Numbered from the stretch's first letter, positions 18,195 through 29,825 are shown. The stretch: DNA of 36,216 nucleotides from Catenaria anguillulae PL171 (GCA_002102555.1 MCFL01000241.1:1-36216); one strand, 5' to 3'. Notes: a model not told the origin generated them from the sequence alone. Program-made: numbers and translations.

Positions 18195-21100
18195 ATGGAA
18201 AACATCGTTTCGACACTGTCCAACCTCTTTGTCCGCCGGCAGTCCACGCCAAACACATCCAATCCCAATCCCAATCCCAACGGCAACGGCAACGTCCCTG
18301 GTCCCTCGTCCGCGTCCACGCCAAACCTCTCGTCGCACCCACAGCACCAGCACTTGCTCTCATCTGCAGCCAACACCAACGGCAACCAGTTTCGAGGTCC
18401 ACGCACATCCAGCGCGCCGCCATCACCTGTTCATTCTCAGCCCCACCATTTACACAGCCATCATCACCAGCAACAACTGCAGCAGCAGCAGCAACAGCAG
18501 TACCCAGGTGCCGTGCGAATTCAGCAGCCAGTCCCACCGCAGCAGCCCGTTTCTTCGTCATATGGTAGCAGCTCAACGTCCATCCAGTCGTCCTCGGTCA
18601 ACCACCGATCCCAGCGACCCGCAATCCAAGGATATGGACATCCGTACCCTGGCCCAATGGCCGCACCACCCGGCACCGGACCAGGATCGAGCCCAGTGTC
18701 GGTGACATCGACAGCCAACGGGTACTCGCAGCAGTATGCGCAGGCGCAAATGATGGCGGCACACCAGCAACAACAGCAGCAATTGAAGCAGCAAGCCGAA
18801 CCTATGGTCCGTTGCTTACTCCCATGCTCGACTCTTTTCTTTCCCCAACAATCATGTGTGTGTATTCATCATCCACCATTCCGCACATCCAGTCAAAAGC
18901 AAATTGCCAATGCTGCCGCACCGAACTCACATTTCCTCAATCGGTCGTGTCCTTTCGGTGCTCCGTTTGCGACTATATCAACGACCTCATGGTCCTTCCA
19001 CCGCCCCCCGTCACGCCCGAATCGGCCCACTTGAATCAGCCGCTCACCCTGTCGGGCCTGCGCGACTTTCTCGCGCGTAAACCATCTACACCCGTCATAT
19101 CTCATGCATCCTCCCCGGCGTCCGCGTCACCCGCCTCGGCCTCGGCGGCCGACATTGACTCTGTGTTTGCCGCACCCACACTCGGGCGCAAGTTGCCCGC
19201 GGTTCCACCCGGCGCGGGAACTCCGCCGCCTCTGGTCCAATCCACGTCATCCTCCCCAACAGTTCCACCGCCGCCGCCGCCGCCTCGAGCGGCGGTCGCC
19301 TCGTCCACGGAATCCACGCCACCGCACGCTCCGTCGTCCTTTCCAACATCGCCCGCGTCTATTGCTGCCAACTTATCCCCCTCTTACGCTTCACCGTCGC
19401 CGCCAATCCCGGGCCGGCTCCTGTCGGGCGTGCAACCGTTGGCTTACTCGCACCAGGCCGCACTGGCCTTGGACTTGGCACGGTATCTGCGGCACGTGTT
19501 TTCGCAATGGCACTTGCTCAATGCATCGTTGCTGGTGGACGTGCGACGGTCGGGTGCAAAGGCAGACGGCATTCTCGTCAACTTGTACGCAGCACAAGAG
19601 GCGTGGAAGTTGATCATGGCGCAACCACATGCAGTGCACGTGGCCGTGTTAAGCGCCATGCAGCATTTGTTGATGCGGCTGGGCAGGACGGTGCGTGAGG
19701 CGGGCGAGTTGGGGTGGTTGGTGATTATGCTTGAGGTACATTTCCACACCCTCTGTGCTTGTTTGGTGCTCATCTTAATTAAACTGGGATGCCCCGTTCG
19801 TGTTCCGCATTCTTTGCATCAATAGTGCCCGTTGCTCCGCCGGTCGACTTGGACCGCATCCACATCGCAAGCCGACGACCACTTGCGCCTGTCGGTGCTT
19901 TCGCGCCTGCTGGGCCACCTGTCTGCCCTGCCCAACCATTTGCACTATCATTTGGTGGAATGGTCGCTCGACTGGTCACCCGAGGATCTCACAAACAAGG
20001 TGGATCTCATGAACCAGTTTCTCACGCACAGGCTCAAGGCGTGTCAGCCGCCACGCAGCGAGCTGGGCGAGGACGGCAGGTTGCTTGCGCAGCATTACAC
20101 GCAGGATTGGCAGATCATTGCCGTGTGCCGGTCCATGGCGTTGCTTTGTATGTCTTTGCGCCCCGCCTTGATCTCGTCTTGTCGTTGCCCATCTGCTGTG
20201 CTGACCCCCCCCAAAAAAAAACACTTGAATCATACAGTCTCCTCCAACAACAAGAACCGCCGCATTGACCTGTCAACATTTTACAACACCATGGTTGACC
20301 TGCGCGTGCACCTGCTTCGCGACTTTGACGCCTGGGAACGCCGCCAGCTGCCCTTTTCGTTTTGTCAGTACCCATTCACCTTGTCGCTGGCCGCCAAGCT
20401 CACGCTCATGGACTTTGAGGCCAAACGCGCCATGTTTCACAAGTTCCGCGAGGCGGTTGCCGCACAGGGCATGGCGGAAATTGCCCAATCCATGTCCAAC
20501 AACAACAACAACAACCCGTCGGCGGCGGGGCAACCAGCGAGCAGCGGTGCTTTGGGCCGCGTCACAAGCATGCGACGTGTTGGGACCGCGGGCGCCTTGG
20601 TTGGCGCCGACGGATTAGCGTCGCCGAGCGGTGTGACGGGTGCACCCGGATACTTTCCAACGCGTGAGCAGCAAATGCCATTTGTGCCGCTGCACATTCG
20701 TCGCACGCACCTCGTTGAAGACTCACTGGCCCAGCTTGCCGACCCACACGTGGATCTCAAGAAACGCATTCGCGTTCAGTTTGCGGGTGAGGAGGGCATT
20801 GATGCAGGTGGCCTGTTGCGTGAATGGCTGCTGTTGCTCGTCAAGGACCTGTTTGATGCAAAGTACGGCATGTGGGTGGAACCCAACCCAGGGTCGGGCA
20901 TTGTGTGGTTCAATCCGGCGTGTGGTGATTTGCAAGAGTATTACTTGGTGGGTGTGGTGGTCGGGCTGGCCGTGTACAATTCGACCATATTGGAGGTGCC
21001 GCTGGCGAGCCCAGGGTTCAAGAAGTTGCTTAAGCATCCGGTCGGGTTGGCCGATTTGAAGGTGCTGGACCCGGAGCTTGTTCATGGACTCAATATGCTG

Positions 21101-21724
21101 CTCGAGTACACGGGCGACGACGTCGAGGACGTGTTTTGCCGCGAGTTTGTGGGTGAGTTTGAGGCGTATGGCCAAGTGTATCGGGTGCCCTTGGTCGAGA
21201 ATGGCGCAAACATTCCCGTGACCAAGGCCAATCGCAAGGAGTTTGTAAATCGGCTGGTCGAGTTCAAGCTCACCACGTCGGTCGCCAGGCAGTTTGATTC
21301 CTTTTACAATGGCGTGTTGCGCGTGTTGCAGGGCAATGCCCTGTCGCTGTTTCGCCCCGAGGAGATTGAGCTGCTGGTGCGTGGGTCGGTCGAAGTGGAC
21401 GTTGCACAGCTCGAGGTCACGGCAGAGTACGAGGGCGGGTTTTCCGAGGGACATCCGACCGTCCGCGATTTGTGGGAGGTGTTGCGTGGGTTCGATCCGG
21501 TGATGCGTGGCAAGTTTCTCAAGTTTCTCACGGGCACGGATCGGGTCCCCGCCACGGGCGTCACGCTCAAGATTGTGTGCCTTGGTCATGAGGATTCCGA
21601 GCGATTGCCTGTGGCGCACACGTGCTTTAATCAGCTCGGGTTGTACACGTATTGGGGAAGGGACAAGTTGAGGCGCAAGTTGCTCATGGCCGTGTGCGAG
21701 AGCGAAGGGTTTGGGTTAAAGTAG
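18195..21724 (+). CDS. HUL4: HUL4-type HECT E3 ubiquitin-protein ligase
   Basis: Four exons: 18195-18806, 18893-19735, 19826-20147 and 20238-21724, giving 1087 aa; introns are 86, 90 and 90 bp. Residues 1-204 are low complexity with Asn-Pro, His and Gln runs. A C-x2-C...C-x2-C zinc motif (C209, C212, C227, C230, with C-R-T-E-L-T-F-P between) is the HUL4-family mark. A Ser/Pro-rich linker and a helical middle region follow, with F-Y-N and F-S-F-C-Q-Y-P-F motifs typical of this group. The HECT domain spans about 744-1087: G-E-E-G-I-D-A-G-G-L start, and the catalytic cysteine C1055 in H-T-C-F-N-Q-L, 32 residues from the end as expected. It transfers ubiquitin from an E2 to substrates through a thioester on C1055. 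Yeast Hul4 is linked to misfolded-protein turnover; substrates here are unknown. No gap or frame break is seen. Confidence 0.88.
18476..18500 (+). repeat. CAG/CAA repeat encoding polyglutamine
   Basis: A short CAG/CAA run inside exon 1 of the HECT gene encodes about eight glutamines with one Leu interruption before it. A second Gln run lies at about 18766-18797. Confidence 0.8.
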
Positions 21725-22343
21725 CCAAGTTTCAGTAGAGTTCGGCAAGCTGTCTGTTTTGCATTGCATGTTCATACCTTGACTTTTTGTATGTATGTAC
21801 GCACTTGAAAGGTGCCCGTTTGCTTCTTCATTCTCTTTTTCATGATTGCTCTCGTCTTTTTCACTCGTCTTCTCGTGCGAACTGAAGGCTGGATTTATTT
21901 CGCCACGCTTGGCTGGCGCCCGTTTTTGTGCCGTCCATTCCATTCGCTTTGCGTTCATGCGTTTACACAAACACGCACACACGCACGGTGATCTATCCCT
22001 GGTATAATCTTGTGCATTGTACATTGCAAATCCTTCCTGTTGCTCCTTCCAAGTGGATTGTAAAGATACTGAGTCGTGAGACAGACTGGTACGGAACAAG
22101 AACAAGGAGGTGATCGGCTCACTCACGCGAAAAGAAAGATCGATGGCCCGCTTCGATTGCCATTCCAAATCAATCCAAGTCATCAAATATTCGCTCGCGA
22201 TCGAGTTTTGGTTAAGTGGAGAGTATCACAATGCTGTCTGTCAGAGCGGCCATCGCCACCCGCCGCAACTGCTCATGCATCTCCCCTTCTATCCGTTTGT
22301 CTAGTTTCTGAACCCAGGCTTGCCGCTCATTTGCGCCCCGAGC
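21725..22343. other. Intergenic region between HECT and SPT2 genes
   Basis: No gene is supported. The open frame leading into SPT2 extends back to 22076, but its first part lacks homology and is interrupted by the SPT2 first intron, so I treat it as leader sequence. Confidence 0.5.
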
Positions 22344-24124
22344 ATGTCCGATGTATGTTTTCCTGCCTCCCCTGTCGCCCATCCCATCCGCTTTTCGAGT
22401 GGTCACTGAATCGATTCCTACAGTTTGACAGACTCATGGCGCTCGCGCGCGGAAAGTCCGATGCCGCCGCGCGTGCAGCTGAAGATTTGCGCCGGCGCAA
22501 GGAACAAGAGGAGGCCCGCAGGCAAGCAGACCTCGACCGCGAACGAGTCCAAGCCGAAGAGCGCCGACGGGTCATGCGCCAGCGAGCAGAGCAAGCTCAG
22601 AGGCTCCAAATATCCGCCGTTCGGGACATCGTTGCGGCTTCCAACGGAACCAAACCTCCTCCGCAGCGACCTGCTGCCGCCGCTCCAGCTCCAGCCCCTA
22701 CTTCTGTGAAGCACCGGGCTAGGACTGATCCAGAGCAAATGCCAAGGCGACAGCCGGCACATCATCCTCCGCCACCATCCCCGTCGTCGAGCAACCGGTA
22801 TGCCAACGGAAATGGGTACCACGACCACTGGGATCGCGACCAATCTCGGGACCGCCATCGCAACTCGGATCCTCGTTTGGCAGCAGCGTCGGCAACCGCG
22901 CCATTGACCAAGAAGCCAGTGTCCTTTCACGACATGCTTGCACGTGCCGCTGCCAACACCCCCGATAGGCTGCGCTCGATCCAGGTCGCCAACAAGCCAC
23001 CGCAACCAGACCGCGCAGCCAATGGCCTGCCAAGCTCTCGATCAACCGTCGACGACCTTCCTCCGATCCCAAAACTCAACTCTGCGCAGCGGGATCCGCA
23101 TCGCCCACCGCCGCCAGCTTCCGCAAGCTCCCAGGCTGCTGCATCTCGGCCTCCCGTTCGCCGCGCAAACGAGCCTGCATTCGGATCCACACACGCATCC
23201 ACTCGTCCACAGCCCATGGCGTCCGCCCGGGATCGAGAGCGAGAGCGAGAACGAGAAAGAGACCGAGATCGACCCATTTCCAATCGCCCTTCTGCTCCAT
23301 CATCTCGTCCACCCGTCTCTTCGTCCACTTCTGCCGCACGGCCACCCGTCTCGTCTTCTGCAAGTCGCCCGCCAGTCTCGTCACGACCGGCTGCGCCACC
23401 ATCCTCCTCGCGCCCACCCGTCTCCTCATCGCACCAGCCACGCCCATTGGCTCAACAACGACCACCCGTGTCGAGCTCGGCGCCGCCGCGCGCACCTCCG
23501 TCGTCCACTGGTCGTGCATCCGTGTCGTCCTCCTCGCGACCGCCCGTGAGCCGATCTGGCTCTACAATGTCGTCCTCATCTCGATCCGCAGGCCCTCCTC
23601 CTGTACCTCATCCCACATCCTCGGGCCGTCCGCCCGTGTCTGCCCGACGCCCTGCCGTGCCATTGTCCACCTCCGCAGCACCCGTCCGCCCGCCCGTGTC
23701 TTCCACCTCTCGCCCGCCCGTGTCTGCGCGCTCCGTAACTTCATCTTCCTCGTCGCGCGCACCACCCATGGGCATGGGCCCACCGCAACGGCGCCCGCCC
23801 AAACGCCCACGGCCCTCCTACTCGACCAACTGGGATGAGTACGACACGGCCGACGACTATGCGTCGGATGTGGCTGACGAGGACCTCGACCCGGACCTCA
23901 ACGTGTCTGCCGTGATCCAGCAAGTGTTTGGCCGTCGGCACAGGCCAGTATACGTCAACGACTTGGACGACGACGATGACGCTATGGAGGTTGGGTATGA
24001 GGATGCTTGGCGCGAAGAGGCAAGGAGTTCGGCGATTGCGCGCAGGGAGGACGAGTTGGCAGAGAGAGAGGAAAGGGAGAGGCGCAACAAGCGCAGGAAG
24101 CTGCTGCAGGGCGATTCCGATTGA
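22344..24124 (+). CDS. SPT2: SPT2 family histone chaperone
   Basis: Two exons: 22344-22352 (only nine coding bases, M-S-D) and 22424-24124, giving 569 aa; the intron is 71 bp (GTATGT donor, CTACAG acceptor). Splicing creates M-S-D-F-D-R-L-M-A-L-A-R-G-K, matching the conserved start of SPT2 proteins. A charged coiled coil follows (about 15-70), then a long Ser/Pro/Arg-rich region with nine R-P-P-V-S repeats. The C-terminal 100 residues carry the family signature: I-Q-Q-V-F-G, an acidic patch with M-E-V-G-Y-E-D, E-E-A-R-S, then an E/R-rich helix ending K-R-R-K. SPT2 binds H3-H4 and DNA in the nucleus and keeps nucleosomes on transcribed genes. The conserved C-terminal part is intact; the middle is unconstrained. 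Confidence 0.85.
23306..23730 (+). repeat. SPT2: Degenerate repeat encoding R-P-P-V-S units in SPT2
   Basis: About 425 bp of CCACCCGTCTC-like units encode nine exact R-P-P-V-S pentamers plus variants, with irregular 5-20 residue spacing. It appears to have grown by slippage or unequal exchange inside the disordered part of SPT2. Confidence 0.85.
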
Positions 24125-24663
24125 GTTGGTCACGGGTCCGAATGGGACGGCGTCTGAGATGGAGTGACGAGTGTGTCTCTTTTTTGTTGCCTTCTTCAGG
24201 GTGTTCAGGATTCCCGTATCAGGATGCTTCGTTCATTGGTTGGTGTTTTTTCTTTCGGTCTTGTCTTTAGTACATATCTGAATCTGTATCTGTACTGGTG
24301 TGCTGGGTTGTGTGTCCAGTTGCATGTATGCATTGTTTACCAAGGACAAGTGAATGCAGTGCAGGATTACACGCTTCGAGATATTTACATATCTCAACGT
24401 GAGACTTCGAGTTTCTCAATTGTCGGAAAAGAGAATGGCTAAATAGGGGAAAACAAACGACAAAGGTGCAAAACTGAAAAATACGATTTGAGAGTGAAAT
24501 GTAGGACTACATAGAAGCGGGTATTGCAGGATGGTGAGTGTCCTCTATGACGAGACGAGACACTCACCCTGGCCGGCCGACGGGTACGGCCACACAGGAT
24601 TGATTTCATTCCACATTGGCCAAATGGCTCAGACAGAGATGCCCTCCTGTCTGCAGGCCATAC
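24125..24663. other. Convergent intergenic region
   Basis: This holds the 3' ends of SPT2 (+) and the unrecognised - strand gene. No exon is supported. Confidence 0.5.
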
Positions 24664-25359
24664 TCACATTCGCCACACCCGTCTTGACGCCGGCCGACCG
24701 TGACTGCTGCTTGCTGCTGCTGCTGCTGTTGGTGTCTGCGTTGGCATCCCACCCGCTGCTCGAAAACCACCCTGCACTTTCCCCGCCGAATACGACGGTG
24801 CCGCCACCACATCCACCGCGGTGTATTGCGCTTGGTGCACGCTCGGCAGCTCGTCCAGTGGACGCGGTGGTGGCCGCAAATGATGCAAAATCAAGGCCGC
24901 CCGCCGCTGCGCGCTTTCCCTGGCCGGATGCGCCGGCGGAACCACGGGCAGCTTGGACATGATGGATGCGATTTCGTATTCAAAGGGGTCGTCGTTGAAC
25001 ATGATCCATGGGTGACGATCGGGGATCGTGGGCGAGGCCCGCCGCGGCGGCGCCGGCAAGTGTCTTGGGCGGTGGCGGCTCGTGGGCGAAGGGTAGTCGT
25101 CACATTCGGCAGCGTAGAGGGCTGGGAGGGAAGAGGTCCATGGCGAGGACGGAGGAGGAGGGAGGGCGGCATGGTTGAGGTCGGGACTTGCGAGCCGGAT
25201 CGTATGTATGATAGATTCATGGGCGACACATGGGCAATAGAGAGGTCGTGTTTGATCTTTGCAGGGACTCGCACAGACCAGAGGCGGGGCCATCTGGATA
25301 CTTGAGCCAAGCTGGAAGTGCAGCAATTGCAATCCCCGGCCGTGCTGCCACTTGTGCAT
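24664..25359 (-). CDS. Unrecognised protein, Pro/Ala-rich
   Basis: A 231-aa frame from the ATG at 25359. The segment from about 25130 to 24700 has the strong third-position G/C bias of real genes here, so at least this part is coding. It is Pro/Arg/Ala-rich, has a short conserved-looking block (F-N-D-D-P-F-E-Y-E) followed by an I-A-S-I-M-S-K helix, and ends near an Ala/Ser run encoded by a GCA/AGC repeat. The first 50 residues look less like coding sequence, and the start may lie in another exon. A GTGAGT sequence overlaps the stop codon, so a further 3' exon is possible. I assign no function. Confidence 0.5.
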   Translation of the reverse strand: MHKWQHGRGLQLLHFQLGSSIQMAPPLVCASPCKDQTRPLYCPCVAHESIIHTIRLASPDLNHAALPPPPSSPWTSSLPALYAAECDDYPSPTSRHRPRHLPAPPRRASPTIPDRHPWIMFNDDPFEYEIASIMSKLPVVPPAHPARESAQRRAALILHHLRPPPRPLDELPSVHQAQYTAVDVVAAPSYSAGKVQGGFRAAGGMPTQTPTAAAAASSSHGRPASRRVWRM

Positions 25360-25873
25360 ACATGTGATGGCCCCACCCTCGCATTTGCATCAGATCCGTT
25401 GGCCGAATACCGTTTCGAATTCAAATCAATCTGTTTCATGGCCAAATATGCCTTCTGAGTAGTTGTTACACTGACATCACCGGTTGATTTGTGTGATGTC
25501 AGGTCTCGGGTGCGAACACTGGCATCACTTCTCGAATCTGGAGGAAAGAAAAAGTGTGTATGTGTGGTGAACGATTGAGTGAGGGCTAGCATGCGTGTAG
25601 CGGTTGCGCATGCGCATGTGAAGGCCAGCCAACGTCTTTACGATTGCGTGCGCGAGAGGTTCAAGGGAAGGTAAAGGTAGAGGCGACGACAATGGCAGAG
25701 GGGGAGAATAGAACAGCGATGGGAACGGGTTACGTGGGTTGGTCGGTGTTGAGAAATCGGAACAAGTTTGGGAAGCAGTGCACAGCACAAGAGGATTAGG
25801 TAACACTGACTTGAAAAGACACGACATAGTGGGAAAACAGAGTTGCAGAAGGGTCGCGCCAACGAAAACCTAT
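25360..25873. other. Intergenic region between two - strand genes
   Basis: No supported gene; the promoter of the 24664-25359 gene and the 3' end of the deacetylase-like gene should be here. Confidence 0.5.
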
Positions 25874-27334
25874 CTACAACCAACCGAAAAATGCAAAGGC
25901 GAACAAGTATGCCATCCACCACCACTCTCGCTCGCACAGCAACCGATTTGCGCTGGAAGCCTGGCCACCTGCCGCCCTACCACCTCCCGTCCCATTCCCC
26001 TGCAACCGGGGAATCAACATGCCATTCCCCAAACCCTCGTGCCGGCGAATCTGCTTGAGCGTATTCTCATCCCTCTCTAAGCAATCGTCCAACCTCAAGA
26101 ACGAGTACCCCCTGGCCCTCGCCAACGCCACAATGTTGCGCAACACTGGCAAAGTGCTGTTTTCCGCGTCGTGCGCAACGGCAATGTACCGATTGGACGC
26201 AGCCAGCGGGGACAAGCGCTGCTGCCACTTGACAAATAATTGGCGTGGGTCGAGTCCGCTCACGTCGTCCACGTCCAGCGAGGAACCGACCGTCAGGTAT
26301 CCCTGCGACGTGACCCACGACAGTTGTGAGGGAGTGAATTCGCCGTTGGGAAAGCGGAAGTAGAGCGGCGCGAGACCCTTGCGGGCATTGGTAACTATAC
26401 GGGCGGTAGCGCTGACTTCGTGATTGACTTGTTCCATGGTCAGCGTTGGAAAGGATTGGACCGACCAGGAAGAAAAGCCGATCAAGTGTCTGCGAATCGT
26501 GTGTGGAAAGAGGGTGCGAGGTTAATTGTGGTAAAAGGCGGGTGAGGCAATCAGATGTTTGGTCCTTACCCTTCGGACTCGGCGCGTTGAACAATGGGAA
26601 TCGTGGCAGGGGTGACGTGTTGGCCAAGGACAAAGAAGGTGGCCTGAATGCCGAGCTCTCGGAGTACGTCGAGGTATTGGGGAGTCAAGACAGGATCTGG
26701 ACCTTGCTCAAAGCTGTAGACCCACACGTCAGCCAATGATTGCACACGCACCTGCATATGGACATGGAAGGAATCCAACATACACCAGAGAAATGGCAGA
26801 GGAGGCGAGGCACACAGTTACAGGCAAGTTGTGGTAAGTGCGGATTCGAGTCACAAGTGTAGGCGCAGGCGGTGTCGTTCTCGTTGTTGAAGGAGTCGTA
26901 AGCGCAGAAGTCGCTTGCGGGCTTGGTAACGAGGGCTGCGTAAACGCTGGTAGAGTGCTTACAAACGTGGATGTCGGTGAAATCAGAGGGCTGGTCCTCG
27001 TCTGCCCAGCAGGCGAGGAAGAGAATGGTGGTGTTGCTGTAGTTGGTGATGGCGACGAAGAATATGTTGACGACGATTGCAACCTGCTTGAACTGGTGCC
27101 GACCCGAGATTCCCGTGATGAATTGCGTGATGGTGTTGAGCGACTCGTTGGCCTAGAGACAGATCCACCAGAAGGAGGGATTGTCAATCCACCTTGGCCA
27201 CCAGAAATAGTCCCGCTCGTCTGAGTTGGCCGGGTGTTGGACGGGCGATCAAATGCAGCGGTTTGCGCGGCCGATGCGAGAACAAGTGCAAGGACAAAGG
27301 TCAAGGCTGACAAGAGTGTAATTGATGAGCGCAT
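25874..27334 (-). CDS. Secreted polysaccharide deacetylase-like protein with degenerate active site
   Basis: Three exons: 27334-26822, 26751-26570 and 26489-25874, giving 436 aa; introns are 70 and 80 bp. Residues 1-27 are a signal peptide, and about 28-165 are a Ser/Thr/Pro-rich stalk likely to be O-glycosylated. Residues 172-375 have the NodB fold: L-G-I-Q-A-T-F-F-V-L-G-Q-H, E-G-H-L-I-G, a Y-F-R-F-P-N-G motif, A-H-D-A-E-N and a G-Y-S-F-L-R-L helix-strand. Active enzymes remove acetyl groups from chitin or related wall glycans. Here the T-F-D-D-G motif reads S-F-E-Q-G (184-188), and the two metal-binding His of the H-x3-H motif are S238 and V242. R277 and H338 remain. Catalysis is therefore unlikely. 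The C-terminus is hydrophobic (about the last 20 residues), suggesting a GPI-anchor signal or membrane anchor. Confidence 0.8.
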
Positions 27335-28751
27335 GCGGCGTTGGTGTTGGCTTTGGTGTTGGGAACGAGAATGATCGGAATGATCGAAAGTTGAATAGGT
27401 GAGACAGCGTGGCCACGTTGATGCAAGCAAGAAGTTGAGACAGGTGGAATGTCCTATTCGCTCGTCCAGCTGAAGCTTCAGGTGATTCACTGAGTTGGTA
27501 TTGATGTCGCCAACTGCATCAGCGTGAAGTAAAGTACGAAAACAAGCAGCGATGAAGTGCACGATCAACGCGCAAGAGCGGCTGTGAGGTGGGCAAGCAC
27601 AAATCTCCGTAGTTGCACGAGACACGGTCAGAATAAACCTCCCGTGTATTTGCAGCTGCGGAAATAGCCTCGTGTCGCTTGGATGCGTCCCGAGTCGAGC
27701 TTGATTGAGTGGTACTTGCAAGGAACCGAGCTTGGGGGCGATGAAGTGTCTATCGGGGCGTGCTATGGCTATGATCATTGCGACATGCATTTGCGGGCAT
27801 TGCTCAGTGTCCAGTGAAGCACATTCCATTTCAATGAAAATGTTATCATACGTTACGACGTTCTTGCGGCTGCACGCACCGGCGTTGTTGTTTCTGACCA
27901 CGACTCAAGATCACAGGCACTGTCACGCTGCAGTTTGAGGCAGAGTTGATTTCAGCGGCAGACTGGTGCCAATAATGACTTGAGGACACGTGCCGCCGCA
28001 AGCAGGCGTCAACCGAGGTGAATCTGTCCTCTGTGTATTAATAGCAGCGCGATTATTGAGAGGCCACCTATACTTGGTTGATTTGTCGTCTATGAGACTG
28101 ATGCCGTCACGGCGGGTCGCACGAGGGCCATCCAAGGTTTGCGTCGTTGCCTACCGTGGCTAAAGTCGTTACTCACAATCCAACAAGGGTCGTTGGATAT
28201 TGTTGCTCAGAGTGAATATTGCTTATCATGTCCGAGTGGTGCTTGGTTCGCAGAGCGAGTGCGATGATTTGATTCTTTTGATTCATTTGCTTCGTGCGCC
28301 AGCCGAGCGGCCACCACCTCTGCCTGTTCATAAGCATTAAGGATGGCGCTCATAAATACCTATGCCTGCTCCTTGCTCGTTGGTGCTGGATCGCAACGGT
28401 CGGTCCCCGCGCTCTTACTCGAAACTGTTCTCACACTTTTGCAGGCAATGGCCCTTGACGGACGTCCGTGCGTGAAGGCGCACGAAGCCTGGTCCGTGGG
28501 AAGGGGTTATTCCAACGCGTCCCTCCGATCCCGAGTGTGGCGCTCACCACTGACTGCCAGCTGCGTGCTGACTAAATCATCGTACGGTATTGATTTCCAT
28601 CGACAGTTGAGTTGTATGCAGACGGGTGGTCCATTGACGTGGCAATGTGAGACATGCTGCATTCCGCACTGTTCCCCATTGCTTATAACCACCCATCCCC
28701 GTCACACTGTTGCTCGTATCATTCACGAATGTAACCTGCACACGACCAACA
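27335..28751. promoter_or_regulatory. 1.4-kb divergent intergenic region
   Basis: This lies between the start codons of the deacetylase-like gene (-) and the GGCT-like gene (+), so it must hold both promoters. A + strand frame at 28343-28804 begins at an ATG but lacks coding bias, and I do not accept it. Confidence 0.45.
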
Positions 28752-29825
28752 ATGACATTGGAGTCCGCCACTCCCGCCGGCGCTCCAGTGCCACACTCAG
28801 ATGACAGTACAAGTCCCTCGCGCGTCTGGTACCTGGGCTACGGATCAAATGTGCGACATGTCATCCACGCTTCTCGCACCCCATCGCCCGTTTCGCAGCA
28901 CGCATGGCACGGATCAACACACGACTGACGAAACTTTCAAAACACACAGATGAATCCTGATGTCTTGACCGGCCGCCGCAGAGTGCGCCCAGCGCGAGCG
29001 ATTGCCGTCTCAGCACCCGGCTATAAGTTGACGTTCCAATGCCCAGGTCTCAGCTACTTGGAACCTTGCTTTGCTTCGATTGATGTTCGCTTGCTGCCAG
29101 CGGATTCCCACATTCCGATTTTGCACGGAGTTGCTTGCGACATTACTCGGGAAGAATTCGAAATGATTCGACAAACAGAGGGGATGGGTGCGTATGCATT
29201 TTGGCATCTGCTTGCTGGCTGGCGGCTCACCTCCGATTCCCGTGGCAATCTGGCTCAATTCGCAGGATATGCGGTTGTTCGGATCAATTGCTTTCCAGTC
29301 ACGAAACTAGATCAAATTGAGTTTGGTCGTTCCATGACCGCTGTGACGCTCATGCAAGTTCCTGATGACCGTTTGAATGGACACATCCCGTCCAAGAGAT
29401 ACTGGAATTTGGTGCGCACCTCCCTTTGAAGGATGATCTGTATCATGTCCGTGCATCTTGTCCTCACCTTGTGTATGTTTGCATCGTGTATGTATATGTA
29501 GCTTGTCCAAGGAGCATCTCACCATGGCCTCCCCGAATCGTACCAACTGTGGTTGCAATCCGTTCCACATTACCAAGTCTCCCATATTGGTCAACACATC
29601 GGTCGCGCCATTACCGTATGTCTCTGCGCCCCAATGTTTTTGATTTCTGTGATCATTCGTGCGACTTGGCGGATTCTCTCGCGCCAAAGTGAGCCACCTC
29701 CTGGATTGCACATCGCATTTCGGACGTACATGCGTGGCGTTTGGTTCATGTATGAGCACGGCATGCGATCCGTGCTGGGAGATGGTGGAAGTGGCGACTA
29801 CACGTCTGGGAGAAGACGGCAATAA
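28752..29825 (+). CDS. Gamma-glutamylcyclotransferase-like protein with C-terminal hydrophobic segment
   Basis: Three exons: 28752-28850, 28950-29411 and 29502-29825, giving 294 aa; introns are 99 and 90 bp. Splicing joins W-Y-L-G-Y-G-S-N to M-N-P-D-V-L-T-G-R-R, restoring the substrate-binding Y-G-S-N-M signature of the family. Other family marks are L-E-P-C-F-A-S-I and the likely catalytic Glu110 in Q-T-E-G after H-G-V-A-C-D-I. The second junction gives R-Y-W-N-L-L-V-Q-G-A, the block that follows in fungal members. Such enzymes cyclise gamma-glutamyl peptides, releasing 5-oxoproline in glutathione turnover; the exact substrate cannot be told here. A hydrophobic stretch at about 223-243 could anchor the protein to a membrane. 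The gene ends at 29825. Confidence 0.8.

Noticed and set aside
24891..25592. 233-codon - strand frame
   Set aside because: It overlaps the 24664-25359 frame, which has clearly better third-position bias.
26838..27224. 128-codon + strand frame opposite the deacetylase-like gene
   Set aside because: Antisense shadow of the Ser/Thr/Pro-rich stalk, whose codons leave the other strand open.
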